From: Acidilobaceae archaeon
GTDB lineage: Archaea; Thermoproteota; Thermoprotei_A; Sulfolobales; Acidilobaceae
Reading direction: 5' to 3'
Assembly: GCA_027080775.1 (NCBI GenBank)
Contig: JALWPV010000028.1
Span: 156,364-220,363 of the forward strand
DNA length: 64,000 bases
The notes under the pieces are model-generated. The model was not told the DNA's origin. It ran no database searches and was given only the letters and a program-made list of their open reading frames with translations. The translations under genes were made by a program, and so were the position numbers. Positions 48,546 to 56,776 of this stretch are shown piece by piece; positions within the stretch are counted from its first letter, which is position 1, and every line of letters starts with the position of its first letter.

Positions 48546-49829
48546 GTGGGGGTGCTGCGCGCTTTGGGTGCTGGAACCAAGGTAACGGTCTACGGGCATG
48601 TTGAGACAGTCCGCAGGAAGGGGAGGATAGCATTCATACTCCTGAGGACCTTCGACGGGGAAGAGCAGGTAACCGTCAAGAGGGGCGAGGTAAGCGATGA
48701 CCTCTGGTCCCTAGTCGAGGAGCTGGGCAGGGAGTACTTTGTGAGAGTCGAGGGCACGCTCGTCCAGAGTAGTATAGCGAGGCTCGGCAGAGAGATCATG
48801 CCGGAGCGGATAGAGGTGATAGCCCCAAGTAAGCCGACGCCGATAGACCTCTATGGCAAGGTCGAGGCTGAGTGGCCGACGAGGCTCCGCTATAGGTACC
48901 TCGACATAAGGAGGCCCAAGGTGAAGGCCATATTCAGAATAAGGAGCACGCTCATGAATGCGGCCCGCGAGTTCCTCAGGGGAGAGGGGTTCGTGGAGTT
49001 ATCCTTCCCGATAATAATAGCAACGGCTACCGAGGGCGGCGCCGAGCTTTTCCCGGTGGACTACTTCGGCCGCAAGGCGTTCCTAGCCCAGAGCTCGCAG
49101 CTCTACAAGCAGAGCGCGGTCGCAGCGTTCGGCAGGGTCTTCAGCATAGCCCCGAGCTTCCGGGCAGAGAAGAGCAGGACAAGGAAGCACCTGACGGAGT
49201 TCTGGCAGATAGACGTTGAGGCAGCCCTAGTCTCCAAGAGAGACCTTATGGACCTTCAGTTCAGGCTCGTGAACCATATAGTTGAGAGGATACTCGAGGA
49301 GAACGAGCGTGACCTAGAGATCCTAGGCGTCAAGGACCTGGAGCCCTGGGACGGGTACGACGTTGTATCCTATGATGAGGCTCTGGAGATACTTAGGAGG
49401 AAGGGCTTCGAGATAGAGTGGGGGGAGGACTTCGGGGCCGACGAGGAGAGGGCGCTAGTCTCGGAGTTCGACAGGCCCTTCTTCATACCCGAGTTCCCAG
49501 CAGCAATAACGGCTTTCTACTATATGGTAGACAGGAGGGATCCCAGGATAGCCCATAGAATAGACATGATGGGCCCGGGCCCCTACGGCGTCGAGTGGAG
49601 CAGCGGGGGCCTCAGAGAGTACGAGCCGGCGAGGCTAAGGGCCCGCATGAGGGAGCTGGGCCTCAACCCCGAGAGCTTCGGCTGGTACCTAGACATGTTC
49701 GAGTACGGCTTCCCCCCTCACGGCGGCTTCGGAATGGGGGTTGAGAGGCTCATGCAGACCCTACTGAGGCTGGAGCGCATACACGAGGCAGCCCTATACC
49801 CGAGGACGCCCGACATAGTAGAACCGTAG
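48546..49829 (+). CDS. asnS: Asparaginyl-tRNA synthetase-like class IIb synthetase
   Basis: A 427-residue class IIb enzyme with N-terminal OB domain ([20 protein letters not shown]) and catalytic core. Motif 2: [20 protein letters not shown], with the [10 protein letters not shown] form of Asn[22 protein letters not shown] and [20 protein letters not shown] are also AsnRS-like. Motif 3 is [19 protein letters not shown]. Some parts recall AspRS ([30 protein letters not shown]), so Asp or Asx specificity cannot be excluded. GTG/ATG region start, divergent from mtnP. Confidence 0.8.
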   Translation: MGVLRALGAGTKVTVYGHVETVRRKGRIAFILLRTFDGEEQVTVKRGEVSDDLWSLVEELGREYFVRVEGTLVQSSIARLGREIMPERIEVIAPSKPTPIDLYGKVEAEWPTRLRYRYLDIRRPKVKAIFRIRSTLMNAAREFLRGEGFVELSFPIIIATATEGGAELFPVDYFGRKAFLAQSSQLYKQSAVAAFGRVFSIAPSFRAEKSRTRKHLTEFWQIDVEAALVSKRDLMDLQFRLVNHIVERILEENERDLEILGVKDLEPWDGYDVVSYDEALEILRRKGFEIEWGEDFGADEERALVSEFDRPFFIPEFPAAITAFYYMVDRRDPRIAHRIDMMGPGPYGVEWSSGGLREYEPARLRARMRELGLNPESFGWYLDMFEYGFPPHGGFGMGVERLMQTLLRLERIHEAALYPRTPDIVEP

Positions 49830-49839
49830 GGGTCCCAAG

Positions 49840-50211
49840 TTGCCCTGGGAGTACAAGCAGTCTATAGTACTAAGGAAGGACCTACGCATGAGCCCAGGCA
49901 AGGCCGCGGCCCAGGCAGCCCACGCCAGCTGCGAGGCAGTCTTCAGAGTAATGGATAGCGGGAATAGAGAGTGGCTGGCCTGGCTGAGGGCCTGGAAGGT
50001 GGAAGGCCAGAAGAAGATAGTCCTACGCGTCAACAGCGAGCGAGAGCTTATCCAGGTCTACACCGACGCCGTAGCCCTCGGCCTGCCGACTAGCCTCGTG
50101 GAGGACGCGGGCTTGACACAGCTGCCCCCGGGCACTAAGACGGCTGTAGCCGTAGGCCCGGCCCCGGCTCAGCTCGTCGATAAAGTTACCGGCTCCCTCA
50201 GGCTCTACTAA
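49840..50211 (+). CDS. pth2: Peptidyl-tRNA hydrolase, Pth2 type
   Basis: Recycles peptidyl-tRNA dropped from ribosomes. The 123 residues match archaeal Pth2: YKQSIVLRKDLRMSPGKAAA (K.V.R.DL.M..GK.AAQ), QAAHASCEAVFRVM (QC.HA), KIVLRVNSERELIQVYTDAV, LVEDAGLTQLPPGTKTAVAV (DAG.T....T) and the end VTGSLRLY. TTG start, 10 bp after asnS and 14 bp before truD, a translation/tRNA operon. Confidence 0.95.
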   Translation: MPWEYKQSIVLRKDLRMSPGKAAAQAAHASCEAVFRVMDSGNREWLAWLRAWKVEGQKKIVLRVNSERELIQVYTDAVALGLPTSLVEDAGLTQLPPGTKTAVAVGPAPAQLVDKVTGSLRLY

Positions 50212-50225
50212 GCGAGGGCGCTCAC

Positions 50226-51335
50226 ATGGGGATAAGGGGTACCCTGAAGGCCCTAGAGAGGCTCTGGGGCTTGGACCCCGGGGCCTACGAGCCCCTCACA
50301 GGCCATACTGCCTGGATAGAGAGGCCGCAGGGCTTCACGGTGGCCGAGCCGAGGCGGGCGGCGAGTGGGGGCGGCTGGGCCCTATACCTTGCCAGGAAGG
50401 AGGCCTTAGACAGCCTCGAGGCCGCGCGCAGGCTAGCAGCCCTGCTTGGCGCTGAGTCCTATAGCCTCCAGGGCCTCAAGGACGCGTGTTCTCTATCATA
50501 CCAGTATATCGCCCTCAAGAACCCCCGAAGCACCCCCTCCCGTGTGGAGGCGGAGAAGCTCAGGGCATGGCTAGTGGGGTGGTCGCGCCCCCTAGCACCG
50601 GGGATGCACGGCTTCAATATCTTCAGGCTCCACGTGAGGCTCCAGGGCGACCCTAGGGCCTTCTGCAGGGCGGCGCAGGGCGTGGGGTGGATACCAGGCT
50701 ACTATGGCCCACAGCGCTTCGGTGTTGAGAGGCCTAACACCCACTACATCGGGTACCTGCGCCTCCTCGGCAGGCTCGGGAGGCTCGCCCTCGAGTACAG
50801 GAGGAGATACCCCCTAGAGGAGCGTGGGCTCCAGTCCCCGGGATCCTACGAGCGGAGGGCCTTAGAGGCGGTGAAGCGCGGGCGCTCGCCCCTGGAGGCC
50901 GCTAGATTCGGGCCGCGTGGAATACACCTTGAGGCACTCCAGGCTTACATATTCAACAGGGCCCTCTCGAGGCTCGAGCAACGCGGCCTCGACCCCTGGG
51001 CATCAACCAGGCGCAGGCTGCACCTAGCATGCCCCCAGGGCCGTGTGGCCGCGCCAGCAGGTCGTCTGCCGCCGCCGGGGAGGCCCTCGGCGCCTTGGCA
51101 GGAGGTCGTCCTAGAGGTCATGGAGGAGGAGGGGCTCCCCCCAGGGCTCTGGGTCCCGCACACCACTAGGGGGTCCTGGAGGCCCCTCGCCTACCCGGTC
51201 TGCAGGATATCCTGCAGGCCGACAAGCGATGGAGCGATCCTAGTCACGGCCCTGCCCGCGGGGGCTTACGCTACAATACTGCTACGCCGTATCGCCTGGG
51301 TCGACTGGTTGCGCTACTCGCACTGCAACCCCTAG
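50226..51335 (+). CDS. truD: tRNA pseudouridine synthase TruD
   Basis: Makes pseudouridine 13 in tRNA. Motifs in the 369-residue protein: FTVAEPRRAASGGGWALYLA near the N-terminus, SYSLQGLKDACSLSYQYIAL with the catalytic Asp in G.KD, GFNIFRLHVRLQGD, IPGYYGPQRFGVERPNTHYI (YYG.QRFG, the strongest TruD mark) and KRGRSPLEAARFGPRG. The middle insertion domain is present but compact. ATG start, last gene of the asnS-pth2-truD run. Confidence 0.92.
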   Translation: MGIRGTLKALERLWGLDPGAYEPLTGHTAWIERPQGFTVAEPRRAASGGGWALYLARKEALDSLEAARRLAALLGAESYSLQGLKDACSLSYQYIALKNPRSTPSRVEAEKLRAWLVGWSRPLAPGMHGFNIFRLHVRLQGDPRAFCRAAQGVGWIPGYYGPQRFGVERPNTHYIGYLRLLGRLGRLALEYRRRYPLEERGLQSPGSYERRALEAVKRGRSPLEAARFGPRGIHLEALQAYIFNRALSRLEQRGLDPWASTRRRLHLACPQGRVAAPAGRLPPPGRPSAPWQEVVLEVMEEEGLPPGLWVPHTTRGSWRPLAYPVCRISCRPTSDGAILVTALPAGAYATILLRRIAWVDWLRYSHCNP

Positions 51336-51934
51336 CCCCCGCAGGCCTGGGAGCGTAGCGTGACCAGCTCCTCATAGAACCCCCTAGCCCCCGGTAGGCC
51401 CACAAGAGCCTTCTCCCTGGCGGTGCTTATCACTACGACGTAGTCCGCCCTGTCACCCAATATGATAACGTCACCCTTTGACCCGTCTCTAAGTCTGAAG
51501 TGGCCGACATTCAGGTCTATGGAGGGATCGCTTATCCCGTTGGTCCTTATCGACAGCATGTCCTCGGCCTGCCTTTTGGTTACGAGGCTTATGTTGGCCT
51601 TGCATATGTTGGCCTTGAATACATCGTCATCGTAGTACCTCACGTATATGGTTGTTCCGTTGATCCAGGCGCCGTAGTACTTGTTCCAGCTCACCAGGGT
51701 GAAGTTCACCGCGACCAATATTGCCGATACGGCTACTAGTACAGCAACGAGAACCCTAATCTTGGCCTTACCACCAGGCTTGTCCTTATAGTAGAGGTAC
51801 ACGAATATCAAGGGGATATAAGTCATGGCATACACTACGAGCATGAGGGGACTCTTCAGGCTCATCGAGTCAATCACTGAGCCCTTCACGAGAAGAGCCA
51901 GCGTTTCATTCAAGCCAGCCACCGAAAGATGCAC
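51332..51934 (-). CDS. Membrane protein of unknown function with C-terminal PH-like domain (200 aa)
   Basis: Two or three N-terminal TM segments (SPLMLVVYAMTYIPLIFVYL, IRVLVAVLVAVSAILVAVN) and a soluble beta-rich domain of about 120 residues (WINGTTIYVRYYDDDVFKAN, VGHFRLRDGSKGDVIILG, ADYVVVISTAREKALVGLPG). The last block resembles bacterial/archaeal PH-like domains where such a phrase precedes the final helix (FYEELVTL). Function unknown. Convergent with truD, 4-bp overlap; an AT-rich promoter patch (TATTTATTTTATTTAAATC) lies upstream at 51945. Confidence 0.65.
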   Translation of the reverse strand: MHLSVAGLNETLALLVKGSVIDSMSLKSPLMLVVYAMTYIPLIFVYLYYKDKPGGKAKIRVLVAVLVAVSAILVAVNFTLVSWNKYYGAWINGTTIYVRYYDDDVFKANICKANISLVTKRQAEDMLSIRTNGISDPSIDLNVGHFRLRDGSKGDVIILGDRADYVVVISTAREKALVGLPGARGFYEELVTLRSQACGG

Positions 51935-52027
51935 CGGACCTCGGAGTATTTATTTTATTTAAATCTACCTCAAGTATAATGTTGAGCTTAGAGTATTTAT
52001 CGGACTTCGTAGATACTCCGGAGCCCG

Positions 52028-52909
52028 GTGTATCCCCCCTTGGGGCGGAGGCGCGCGGCCGCTATTATAGTGTATGCAGCAGTCGCCTATGGTGCGGCCT
52101 ATACGCTCGACTACACATTGATACTGCCGAGGATGCAGGGACCCCGCAACAGCTTGTCGATCCTGCCATTGCTCCTAGCTAGGATGACGTTGCCAGCAGC
52201 GGGTGCGTTCGCAGCCCTAGCGGTTGATGGCAGCCTCCGCGAGTGGAGGAGGAGACTAGGCCTATCGATGCCCAGGAAGGTGTGGGTGGGCCTGGCCATA
52301 GCCGTGGTTGTTGGTGCATACACGGTCTCCCTCCCCATCTCAGTCCTCCTGGGGACTCGCATGGCTCCCTGCGGGGCCCTGGAGGCTATGGCGCAGGACT
52401 CGGGCATGCCAGCCGCAATCCTAGTAGCCCTCTTACTGGCTGCCGGGATCGCCGCAGGCGCCACGGTCAATGCCTTCGCTGCTCTCGGGGAGGAGCTGGG
52501 GTGGAGGGGGTACCTCCACGACCGCCTCAGAGGGCTGGGCGTGGGCCCGGCTGGCCTGGCAGTAGGCGTTGCCTGGGCGCTGTGGCACGCCCCCCTCGTG
52601 GCGGCCGGCTACAATTACGTGCTCCCCCTAGGGGGATCCTGCGGTGCTGGCGCCCGCGGCGCGGTGGCGGTCGGCGTCTTCACCCTCACTCTAGCCGGTC
52701 TGGGGATAGTCTTGGAGGCGCTGCGGAGGTGGAGTGGTAGCGTCTATGTAACCGCGGTGGCGCATGGCACCATGAATGGGGTCGCGGGGCTCTACGCGCT
52801 CCTCGTAGACGGCCCGCGCCTGGTGGCGCCGCCAGCCGGGCTCTCGGTGGCGGCCGCCTTCGCTGTGACTGCCCTAGCCCTGGCGGTCTGGGGGAGGGCT
52901 AGGCTTTGA
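52028..52909 (+). CDS. CPBP-family intramembrane glutamic protease
   Basis: A 293-residue membrane protease of the Rce1/CAAX-like group. Eight or so TM segments. Active-site motifs: AALGEELGWRGYLHDRLRGL (EE..WRG) and AVGVAWALWHAPLVAAGYNY (WH.P), with the third His in VTAVAHGTMNGVAGL. These are complete, so it should be active. GTG start at 52028. Translationally coupled to a PadR regulator and an SdpI-like protein, forming a three-gene unit beside the element 2 attachment site. Target unknown. Confidence 0.9.
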   Translation: MYPPLGRRRAAAIIVYAAVAYGAAYTLDYTLILPRMQGPRNSLSILPLLLARMTLPAAGAFAALAVDGSLREWRRRLGLSMPRKVWVGLAIAVVVGAYTVSLPISVLLGTRMAPCGALEAMAQDSGMPAAILVALLLAAGIAAGATVNAFAALGEELGWRGYLHDRLRGLGVGPAGLAVGVAWALWHAPLVAAGYNYVLPLGGSCGAGARGAVAVGVFTLTLAGLGIVLEALRRWSGSVYVTAVAHGTMNGVAGLYALLVDGPRLVAPPAGLSVAAAFAVTALALAVWGRARL

Positions 52910-53232
52910 GGGGGGTCGAGAGGCTCCTCCGCGACCTACGCACCGGCCTCCTGGCCGTGGCGTCGCTCAAGGTGCTCGTCGAGAGGGGGCCGATGCATGG
53001 CTACGGGGTGAGGCTCGTGCTCGGCGAGCTTCTGGGGTGGGAGCCGCCTGAGAGCAGTGTCTACGACGCCCTCAAGAGGCTTGAGCGCCTGGGGCTGGCG
53101 GAGAGCTACTGGGTCAGGAGCAGTATGGGGACCCTCAGGAAGTACTACAAGGCCACGCCCCGGGGGGTAGAGGCACTCGAGGATCTAGTTGCCGAGGCGC
53201 GCAGGCTCATGTCCTGGCTCGTCTGCAGGTAG
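52906..53232 (+). CDS. PadR-family transcription regulator
   Basis: A 108-residue winged-helix repressor: LLAVASLKVLVERGPMHGYG (HGY.. at the end of helix 1), ESSVYDALKRLERLGLAESY (S.VY..L.RLE..GL, the PadR signature), SSMGTLRKYYKATPRGVEAL (R.YY..T..G). It starts on the TTG overlapping the protease TGA. PadR proteins usually control membrane or efflux genes, so it probably regulates its own operon. Confidence 0.92.
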   Translation: MRGVERLLRDLRTGLLAVASLKVLVERGPMHGYGVRLVLGELLGWEPPESSVYDALKRLERLGLAESYWVRSSMGTLRKYYKATPRGVEALEDLVAEARRLMSWLVCR

Positions 53233-53242
53233 GTGGGTAGCC

Positions 53243-54010
53243 GTGAAGGGCCCATGGCTCGTTGAGGTGGTCCTCGGCCTCTCCCTCTCAATCGTGGGCT
53301 TCACCATAGCCTGGCAGGCCGAGGAGCTTGAGCCTTCCCCGCTCTTTGGGGTCCGCGTCGGCTATGCTGTATCCTCCAAGAGGGTGTGGACGCGGGTCAA
53401 CAGGCTGATGGGCCTACTGCTCGGGATAGGGGGCCTAGCTGTAGTGCCGGTAGGCCTCCTCTGGGGCCTCGCGGCTGAGGTGATGGCCCTGGCACTGCTG
53501 GCGCTTGCGTCAACGATAGCGGCGATAGAGTATTCGAGGAGGCTGGCCGAGATCGAGTCGCTCCGCGAGCCGCCGAAGGCCAGCCCCGCCGAGGCAGTAG
53601 CCCCGCTGGGCGCGGCGGCCCGGGTCCTCGTGGCCTCCAGCCTCGCAGCCTCAGTGGCGGCGGCCATCTACGCCTCCGTGCTCCTCGCGGGTGAGGGCAT
53701 AGGGGAGGCCGGGGTAGCCCTCTGGGTCCTCGTTGGCATGGATGCCTACCTTTCCTACCTGGCGCTCCTACGCCCCGAAGCCTACAGCCTGCCCTGGCTC
53801 GGGGAGTACTATAGGGTCATGGCGGTGCTAATACCGGTATCCCTCTCGCTGGACACTATCGCAGTCTCCCTGATAGTAGTGGGGGCCACGAGACTGGGAT
53901 TGGGGCTCCTCGCGCTTTCAACGGGGCTAGTGGCGCTCGCGGCGGCCGTGTCTCTCAGGAGGTACTCAGCGCGGAGCCGGGGGCAGGCTGGTGCCGCGGC
54001 CGGGATTTGA
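53243..54010 (+). CDS. SdpI-like multi-span membrane protein (255 aa)
   Basis: GTG at 53243 behind GGTGGGTAG. The N-terminal part has the SdpI/DUF1648-like block SPLFGVRVGYAVSSKRVWTR, NRLMGLLLGIGGLAVVPVGL (G.R...S...W...NRL.G.L). About six TM helices follow. In Bacillus SdpI gives immunity to a toxin and works with a regulator. The stop codon lies inside the tRNA-Glu fragment, so its last codons come from the attachment site; before integration the gene may have ended the same way or differently. Confidence 0.72.
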   Translation: MKGPWLVEVVLGLSLSIVGFTIAWQAEELEPSPLFGVRVGYAVSSKRVWTRVNRLMGLLLGIGGLAVVPVGLLWGLAAEVMALALLALASTIAAIEYSRRLAEIESLREPPKASPAEAVAPLGAAARVLVASSLAASVAAAIYASVLLAGEGIGEAGVALWVLVGMDAYLSYLALLRPEAYSLPWLGEYYRVMAVLIPVSLSLDTIAVSLIVVGATRLGLGLLALSTGLVALAAAVSLRRYSARSRGQAGAAAGI

Positions 54011-54055
54011 ACCCGGGTCACGGGCTCGAAAGGCCCGCACCCATGGGCCGGGCTT
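53989..54055 (-). repeat. Truncated tRNA-Glu(UUC): attachment site of element 2
   Basis: Reverse-strand 3' portion of a tRNA-Glu: D-arm remnant AAGCCCGGCCCATGG, anticodon stem CGGGC/GCCCG with loop CTTTCGA (anticodon UUC), T-arm CCGGG-TTCAAAT-CCCGG, acceptor 3' strand CCGCGGC, A and CCA. The partner 5' strand GCCGCGG is absent; TTAAATAGTGTTTCC stands there instead. So this is an att copy, not a working gene. The intact tRNA should be at the other end of element 2, beyond the window. Confidence 0.88.
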
Positions 54056-54074
54056 AAATAGTGTTTCCCCAGTC

Positions 54075-54821
54075 ATGGTGGACCCGCCATCAGACGGGCG
54101 CCTGGAGCTCTGGGAAACCTGGTGCCTCGAGCGGGGCGCCAGCCCCGAGACCTGCGCCAAGTACGCCTCGTACCTGGAGAGGCCCCTAGACCCCCAGAAC
54201 CGCTGGAGCGCCAAGGCCTACAAGCTCTATCTCCGCTGGCTATGCGAGGAGCACGGCCACCAGGAGAGCTGCGACGCATACAAGCGGCTGAAGGTGCCCC
54301 AGGCGGGCGCTGACAAGCGCGTGCCCAGCCTAGAGGCGGTAATGGACTCCATCAGGCGGGCGGGCCCCTACAGGCTACTATATATGATACTACTGGAGAG
54401 CGGGCTGAGGCTCGTAGAGGCGGTCAAACTGATACGCGAGCACCCCAGCCTGGAGTGCACCCGCCTAGACGGCTTCGAGCGGTGCCTGCTAGGCTACACC
54501 CGCGGCAAGAAACGGGCCCTCTGGGGCTACCACATCACCCCTATTACAAGCGCAGAGGACCTGACCGACCGCCGCGCCACCAGCTACGCCGAGAAGTACA
54601 AGCTGGTACCCCCGAAGCACGTGAGGAAGTTCGTCGCCACCAAGATGGCCGAGCTAGGAGTCCCCTTCGAGGTAATAGACTTCATCCAGGGCCGCGCGCC
54701 CCGCTCCGTCCTGCTACAGCACTACGCCCAGCTCCTAGGCGTAGCGGATCGAGAGTACGCCAGGTACGCCGCATGGCTCCGCCGGGTCTACAGGGAGCAC
54801 GGCCTCGAGGGGGGTGACTGA
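54075..54821 (+). CDS. SSV-type tyrosine recombinase, catalytic part int(C), of element 2
   Basis: ATG at 54075 gives 248 residues; the frame is open leftwards to 53991 through the att site (PRPGFEPGSRARKARTHGPG), as expected for a gene that the att site splits. Core-binding part: LWETWCLERGASPETCAKYA, KAYKLYLRWLCEEHG. Catalytic residues: Arg in LLESGLRLVEAVKLI, Lys in GYTRGKKRALWGYHI, HxxR in PPKHVRKFVATKMAEL, and Tyr in SVLLQHYAQLL. The usual second His position reads IQGRAPRS (Arg), a known variation. The N-terminal domain should lie beyond the right edge of the window. Confidence 0.88.
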   Translation: MVDPPSDGRLELWETWCLERGASPETCAKYASYLERPLDPQNRWSAKAYKLYLRWLCEEHGHQESCDAYKRLKVPQAGADKRVPSLEAVMDSIRRAGPYRLLYMILLESGLRLVEAVKLIREHPSLECTRLDGFERCLLGYTRGKKRALWGYHITPITSAEDLTDRRATSYAEKYKLVPPKHVRKFVATKMAELGVPFEVIDFIQGRAPRSVLLQHYAQLLGVADREYARYAAWLRRVYREHGLEGGD

Positions 54822-54824
54822 GGG

Positions 54825-55028
54825 GTGAGGTGTGGCAGGGTTATACTGTACCTGTGGGCCTTCACGCTCGTCTACTGGCTGCTCCCGCTCTACGTGGCCC
54901 TGGTGAGGCGCGATGCTTACCTGCTGGCCGTCTCGGCCACCGCCCTGGCCGTGGTGCTCCTGCTACCGATCTCCGCCCGGTACGCCCGCGAGCTAGGACG
55001 GCCCGAGAGAAGAGGCGGTGAGGGGTGA
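54825..55028 (+). CDS. Small two-span membrane protein (67 aa)
   Basis: GTG at 54825 follows the integrase stop by 3 bp. Two hydrophobic helices (VILYLWAFTLVYWLLPLYVA, LLAVSATALAVVLLLPISA) joined by a basic loop (LVRRDAY), with a charged tail. The next gene starts on its last codon (GTGA overlap), so these are co-translated. Function unknown. Confidence 0.65.
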   Translation: MRCGRVILYLWAFTLVYWLLPLYVALVRRDAYLLAVSATALAVVLLLPISARYARELGRPERRGGEG

Positions 55029-55240
55029 CTACTCTCAGGGTCTTGGTCTCGGTTGAGCCGCGGCCCCGTGACATCTGGCGGCTCTTGAAGCGCCACAACG
55101 GCCGCATACTAGCGGTCGCCGTAGTTATAGAGCTCGAGGATCCCCGGCAGGCCGCGGGCCTGTCGAAGGCCTACAGGCTTAGGCCCGTGCAGGTGCCACC
55201 CGGGCTACTGCTCCCCCAGGAGCCCGGCGGCCTCGAGTAG
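55025..55240 (+). CDS. Small soluble hypothetical protein (71 aa)
   Basis: GTG at 55025 overlaps the upstream stop. Alternating strand and helix: TLRVLVSVEPRPRDIWRLLK, GRILAVAVVIELEDP, GLSKAYRLRPVQVPP. It might be a small alpha/beta or RRM-like fold. Its 3' end runs 36 bp into the convergent ATPase gene. No family recognised. Confidence 0.58.
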   Translation: MTTLRVLVSVEPRPRDIWRLLKRHNGRILAVAVVIELEDPRQAAGLSKAYRLRPVQVPPGLLLPQEPGGLE

Positions 55241-56188
55241 GCTCTTCCTGAGCCAGACCCGCGCCCCCGACGGGTATTCTACCAGGACGTCCGCGCCCCT
55301 GCTCTTCAGCTCCGCACGCTCCAGCAGCCTCTTCACAATGTAGCCTAGGGCCCCGTAATCGATTCCACCCCCGTCCGTAGCGTCTTCGCCCGCGGTCCCG
55401 CGCCCCGCGTCCCCGCCGGGCTCCACCCTCACAGCCTGGGGCAGCCCCTCGAGGACCCGCCTAGCGCTGGGGTCTGCGCGTACCAGGCTCCGGTGCCTCT
55501 TCAGCACCGCCACGGCGCGGTGAACCGCTTCCCACGTCACGGTGGGGTCGTTAGATGTCCATAGCCTCATGCTCAGGTCGTGCAGGGCCAGCAGGCCAGC
55601 CGAGCCCACCAGGGGGCCCAGGAGCCGGAAGTCGGCTGGCTCGTCGGGGTAGCTCTTGAAGAACTTGAGCACCGCCATCCTGCGGAACGTTATATCCACT
55701 AGGTGGTAGACCTGGCTGGCGTGGGCTACGAAGAGGAAGCCCAGGAACCCCAGGACCCTAAGCCTATGCCTAATCATAATGTATGCTTGGCTCTCCGAGA
55801 CGTTCTCCTTCGACAGGGCCCGGCGGCCGTGGCCGCCTTGGGCGGCGGGGGCGTCGTCGTTGAAGAGGTAGAGGTACCGGCACCTAGCAAGGTCCAGTGA
55901 ACGAACCGCCTCGAGGAGCCTCTGCACACCCGCCTCTCGCCCGTACACGTAGCATATCCTCGAGTCGTCCACGCCCCGGGCCAGCAGGCTCTGGACGGCC
56001 TCGCCGAGCTTGGCCTCTATGAACGTGGTCTTCCCCGAGCCCATCTCCCCCACGATGAGGGCGCTCCTCATGTGGAGCGGGGCCGCCCCCACGAACTCGG
56101 GGGGCGGGGCCATGTATGCTAGGATCCTGCCTCGGATCCTCTGCTCTGGGGCTTCCTGGGTTACGCTCTCCTTCACGCTTAAAGCCAC
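55205..56188 (-). CDS. P-loop ATPase of element 2 (possible packaging or assembly motor)
   Basis: A 327-residue ATPase with Walker A at SALIVGEMGSGKTTFIEAKL (near residue 45) and an acidic pair after a hydrophobic strand in CRYLYLFNDDAPAA as Walker B candidate, then a helical region (SESQAYIMIRHRLRVLGFLG, LVDITFRRMAVLKFFKSYPD). The GEMGSGKTT loop recalls Zot/pI and other assembly ATPases, but assignment is open. It is not an evident orthologue of the element 1 ATPase (GQTGAGKST, VWDDAG). GTG at 56188; an in-frame GTG at 56176 is possible. Confidence 0.72.
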   Translation of the reverse strand: MALSVKESVTQEAPEQRIRGRILAYMAPPPEFVGAAPLHMRSALIVGEMGSGKTTFIEAKLGEAVQSLLARGVDDSRICYVYGREAGVQRLLEAVRSLDLARCRYLYLFNDDAPAAQGGHGRRALSKENVSESQAYIMIRHRLRVLGFLGFLFVAHASQVYHLVDITFRRMAVLKFFKSYPDEPADFRLLGPLVGSAGLLALHDLSMRLWTSNDPTVTWEAVHRAVAVLKRHRSLVRADPSARRVLEGLPQAVRVEPGGDAGRGTAGEDATDGGGIDYGALGYIVKRLLERAELKSRGADVLVEYPSGARVWLRKSLLEAAGLLGEQ

Positions 56189-56219
56189 CCCCGCCCGTCA
56201 TATCCGTGGGGTGCGGTGT

Positions 56220-56354
56220 ATGGGCGCGGGTGCGAAGAAGAGCATCTCTTGGGAGAAGGCGGTTGACGAGGCTGTGAGGGTGCTCAAGCCGCAGTTGGAC
56301 TTCCTGAGGGAGCACGACCTGAAGGCCAAGGCTAGCCGCCCCGCCCGCGCCTAG
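56220..56354 (+). CDS. Very small charged protein (44 aa)
   Basis: ATG at 56220 with GTGGGGTG upstream encodes MGAGAKKSISWEKAVDEAVR, VLKPQLDFLREHDLKAKASR and a short end: an amphipathic helix with basic tail. It lies between the divergent ATPase and the convergent Fic/Doc-like gene, overlapping the latter by 23 bp. It might be a small DNA-associated or regulatory peptide. Short, so uncertain. Confidence 0.45.
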   Translation: MGAGAKKSISWEKAVDEAVRVLKPQLDFLREHDLKAKASRPARA

Positions 56355-56772
56355 CCCTTCCAGCGTGGTAGACGCGGAGCAGCCACTGGTAGACTTCTTC
56401 CCGGCCCCACTCCCCGCCTGCGACTCTGAGCGCCGCTTCCGCTATCCTCTTAGGCCTAGGCATCCTGTTCACCCTGAGAAACGCCCAGAGCGTTACCGCG
56501 GCTAGCCTCTTGTTCCCATCGGCGAGGGGGTGTAGTGTTATCAGCTCGTGGAATAGGGCCGCTGCGGCGGCGAGCTTCCGGGCGTAGCAGGGCTGGCCCC
56601 TGGAGAAGTGGAAGGCCCACCGGGCAGCCTCTACCGCCTGCATGGCCTGCCCCCTGCCACCGCCCTTCCATTGTATAGGGTCGTCCGGGTAGAGCTGCCT
56701 GAGTTTCTCCACGGCCCTCTCGATGGAGCGGAGAGAGGGGTAGCGGATCCTACAGGTTCTCTTATCGGCCAC
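56332..56772 (-). CDS. Fic/Doc-family protein
   Basis: A 146-residue Fic-fold protein. The active-site motif LITLHPLADGNKRLAAVTLW matches HPF.DGNKR of Doc/Fic, with Leu for Phe. Upstream helices (AARWAFHFSRGQPCYARKLA, AAALFHELI) fit the Doc layout. Doc phosphorylates EF-Tu and Fic enzymes AMPylate or phosphorylate targets; the missing Phe may change activity. It could be a toxin stabilising the element or a tool that alters host proteins. The upstream gene, 4 bp away, is a possible antitoxin. Confidence 0.82.
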   Translation of the reverse strand: MADKRTCRIRYPSLRSIERAVEKLRQLYPDDPIQWKGGGRGQAMQAVEAARWAFHFSRGQPCYARKLAAAAALFHELITLHPLADGNKRLAAVTLWAFLRVNRMPRPKRIAEAALRVAGGEWGREEVYQWLLRVYHAGRARRGRGG

Positions 56773-56776
56773 GCTA

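Noticed and set aside
53989..54055. Functional tRNA-Glu gene
   Set aside because: The 5' acceptor strand (GCCGCGG) needed to pair with the 3' end is absent, so it is an att fragment.
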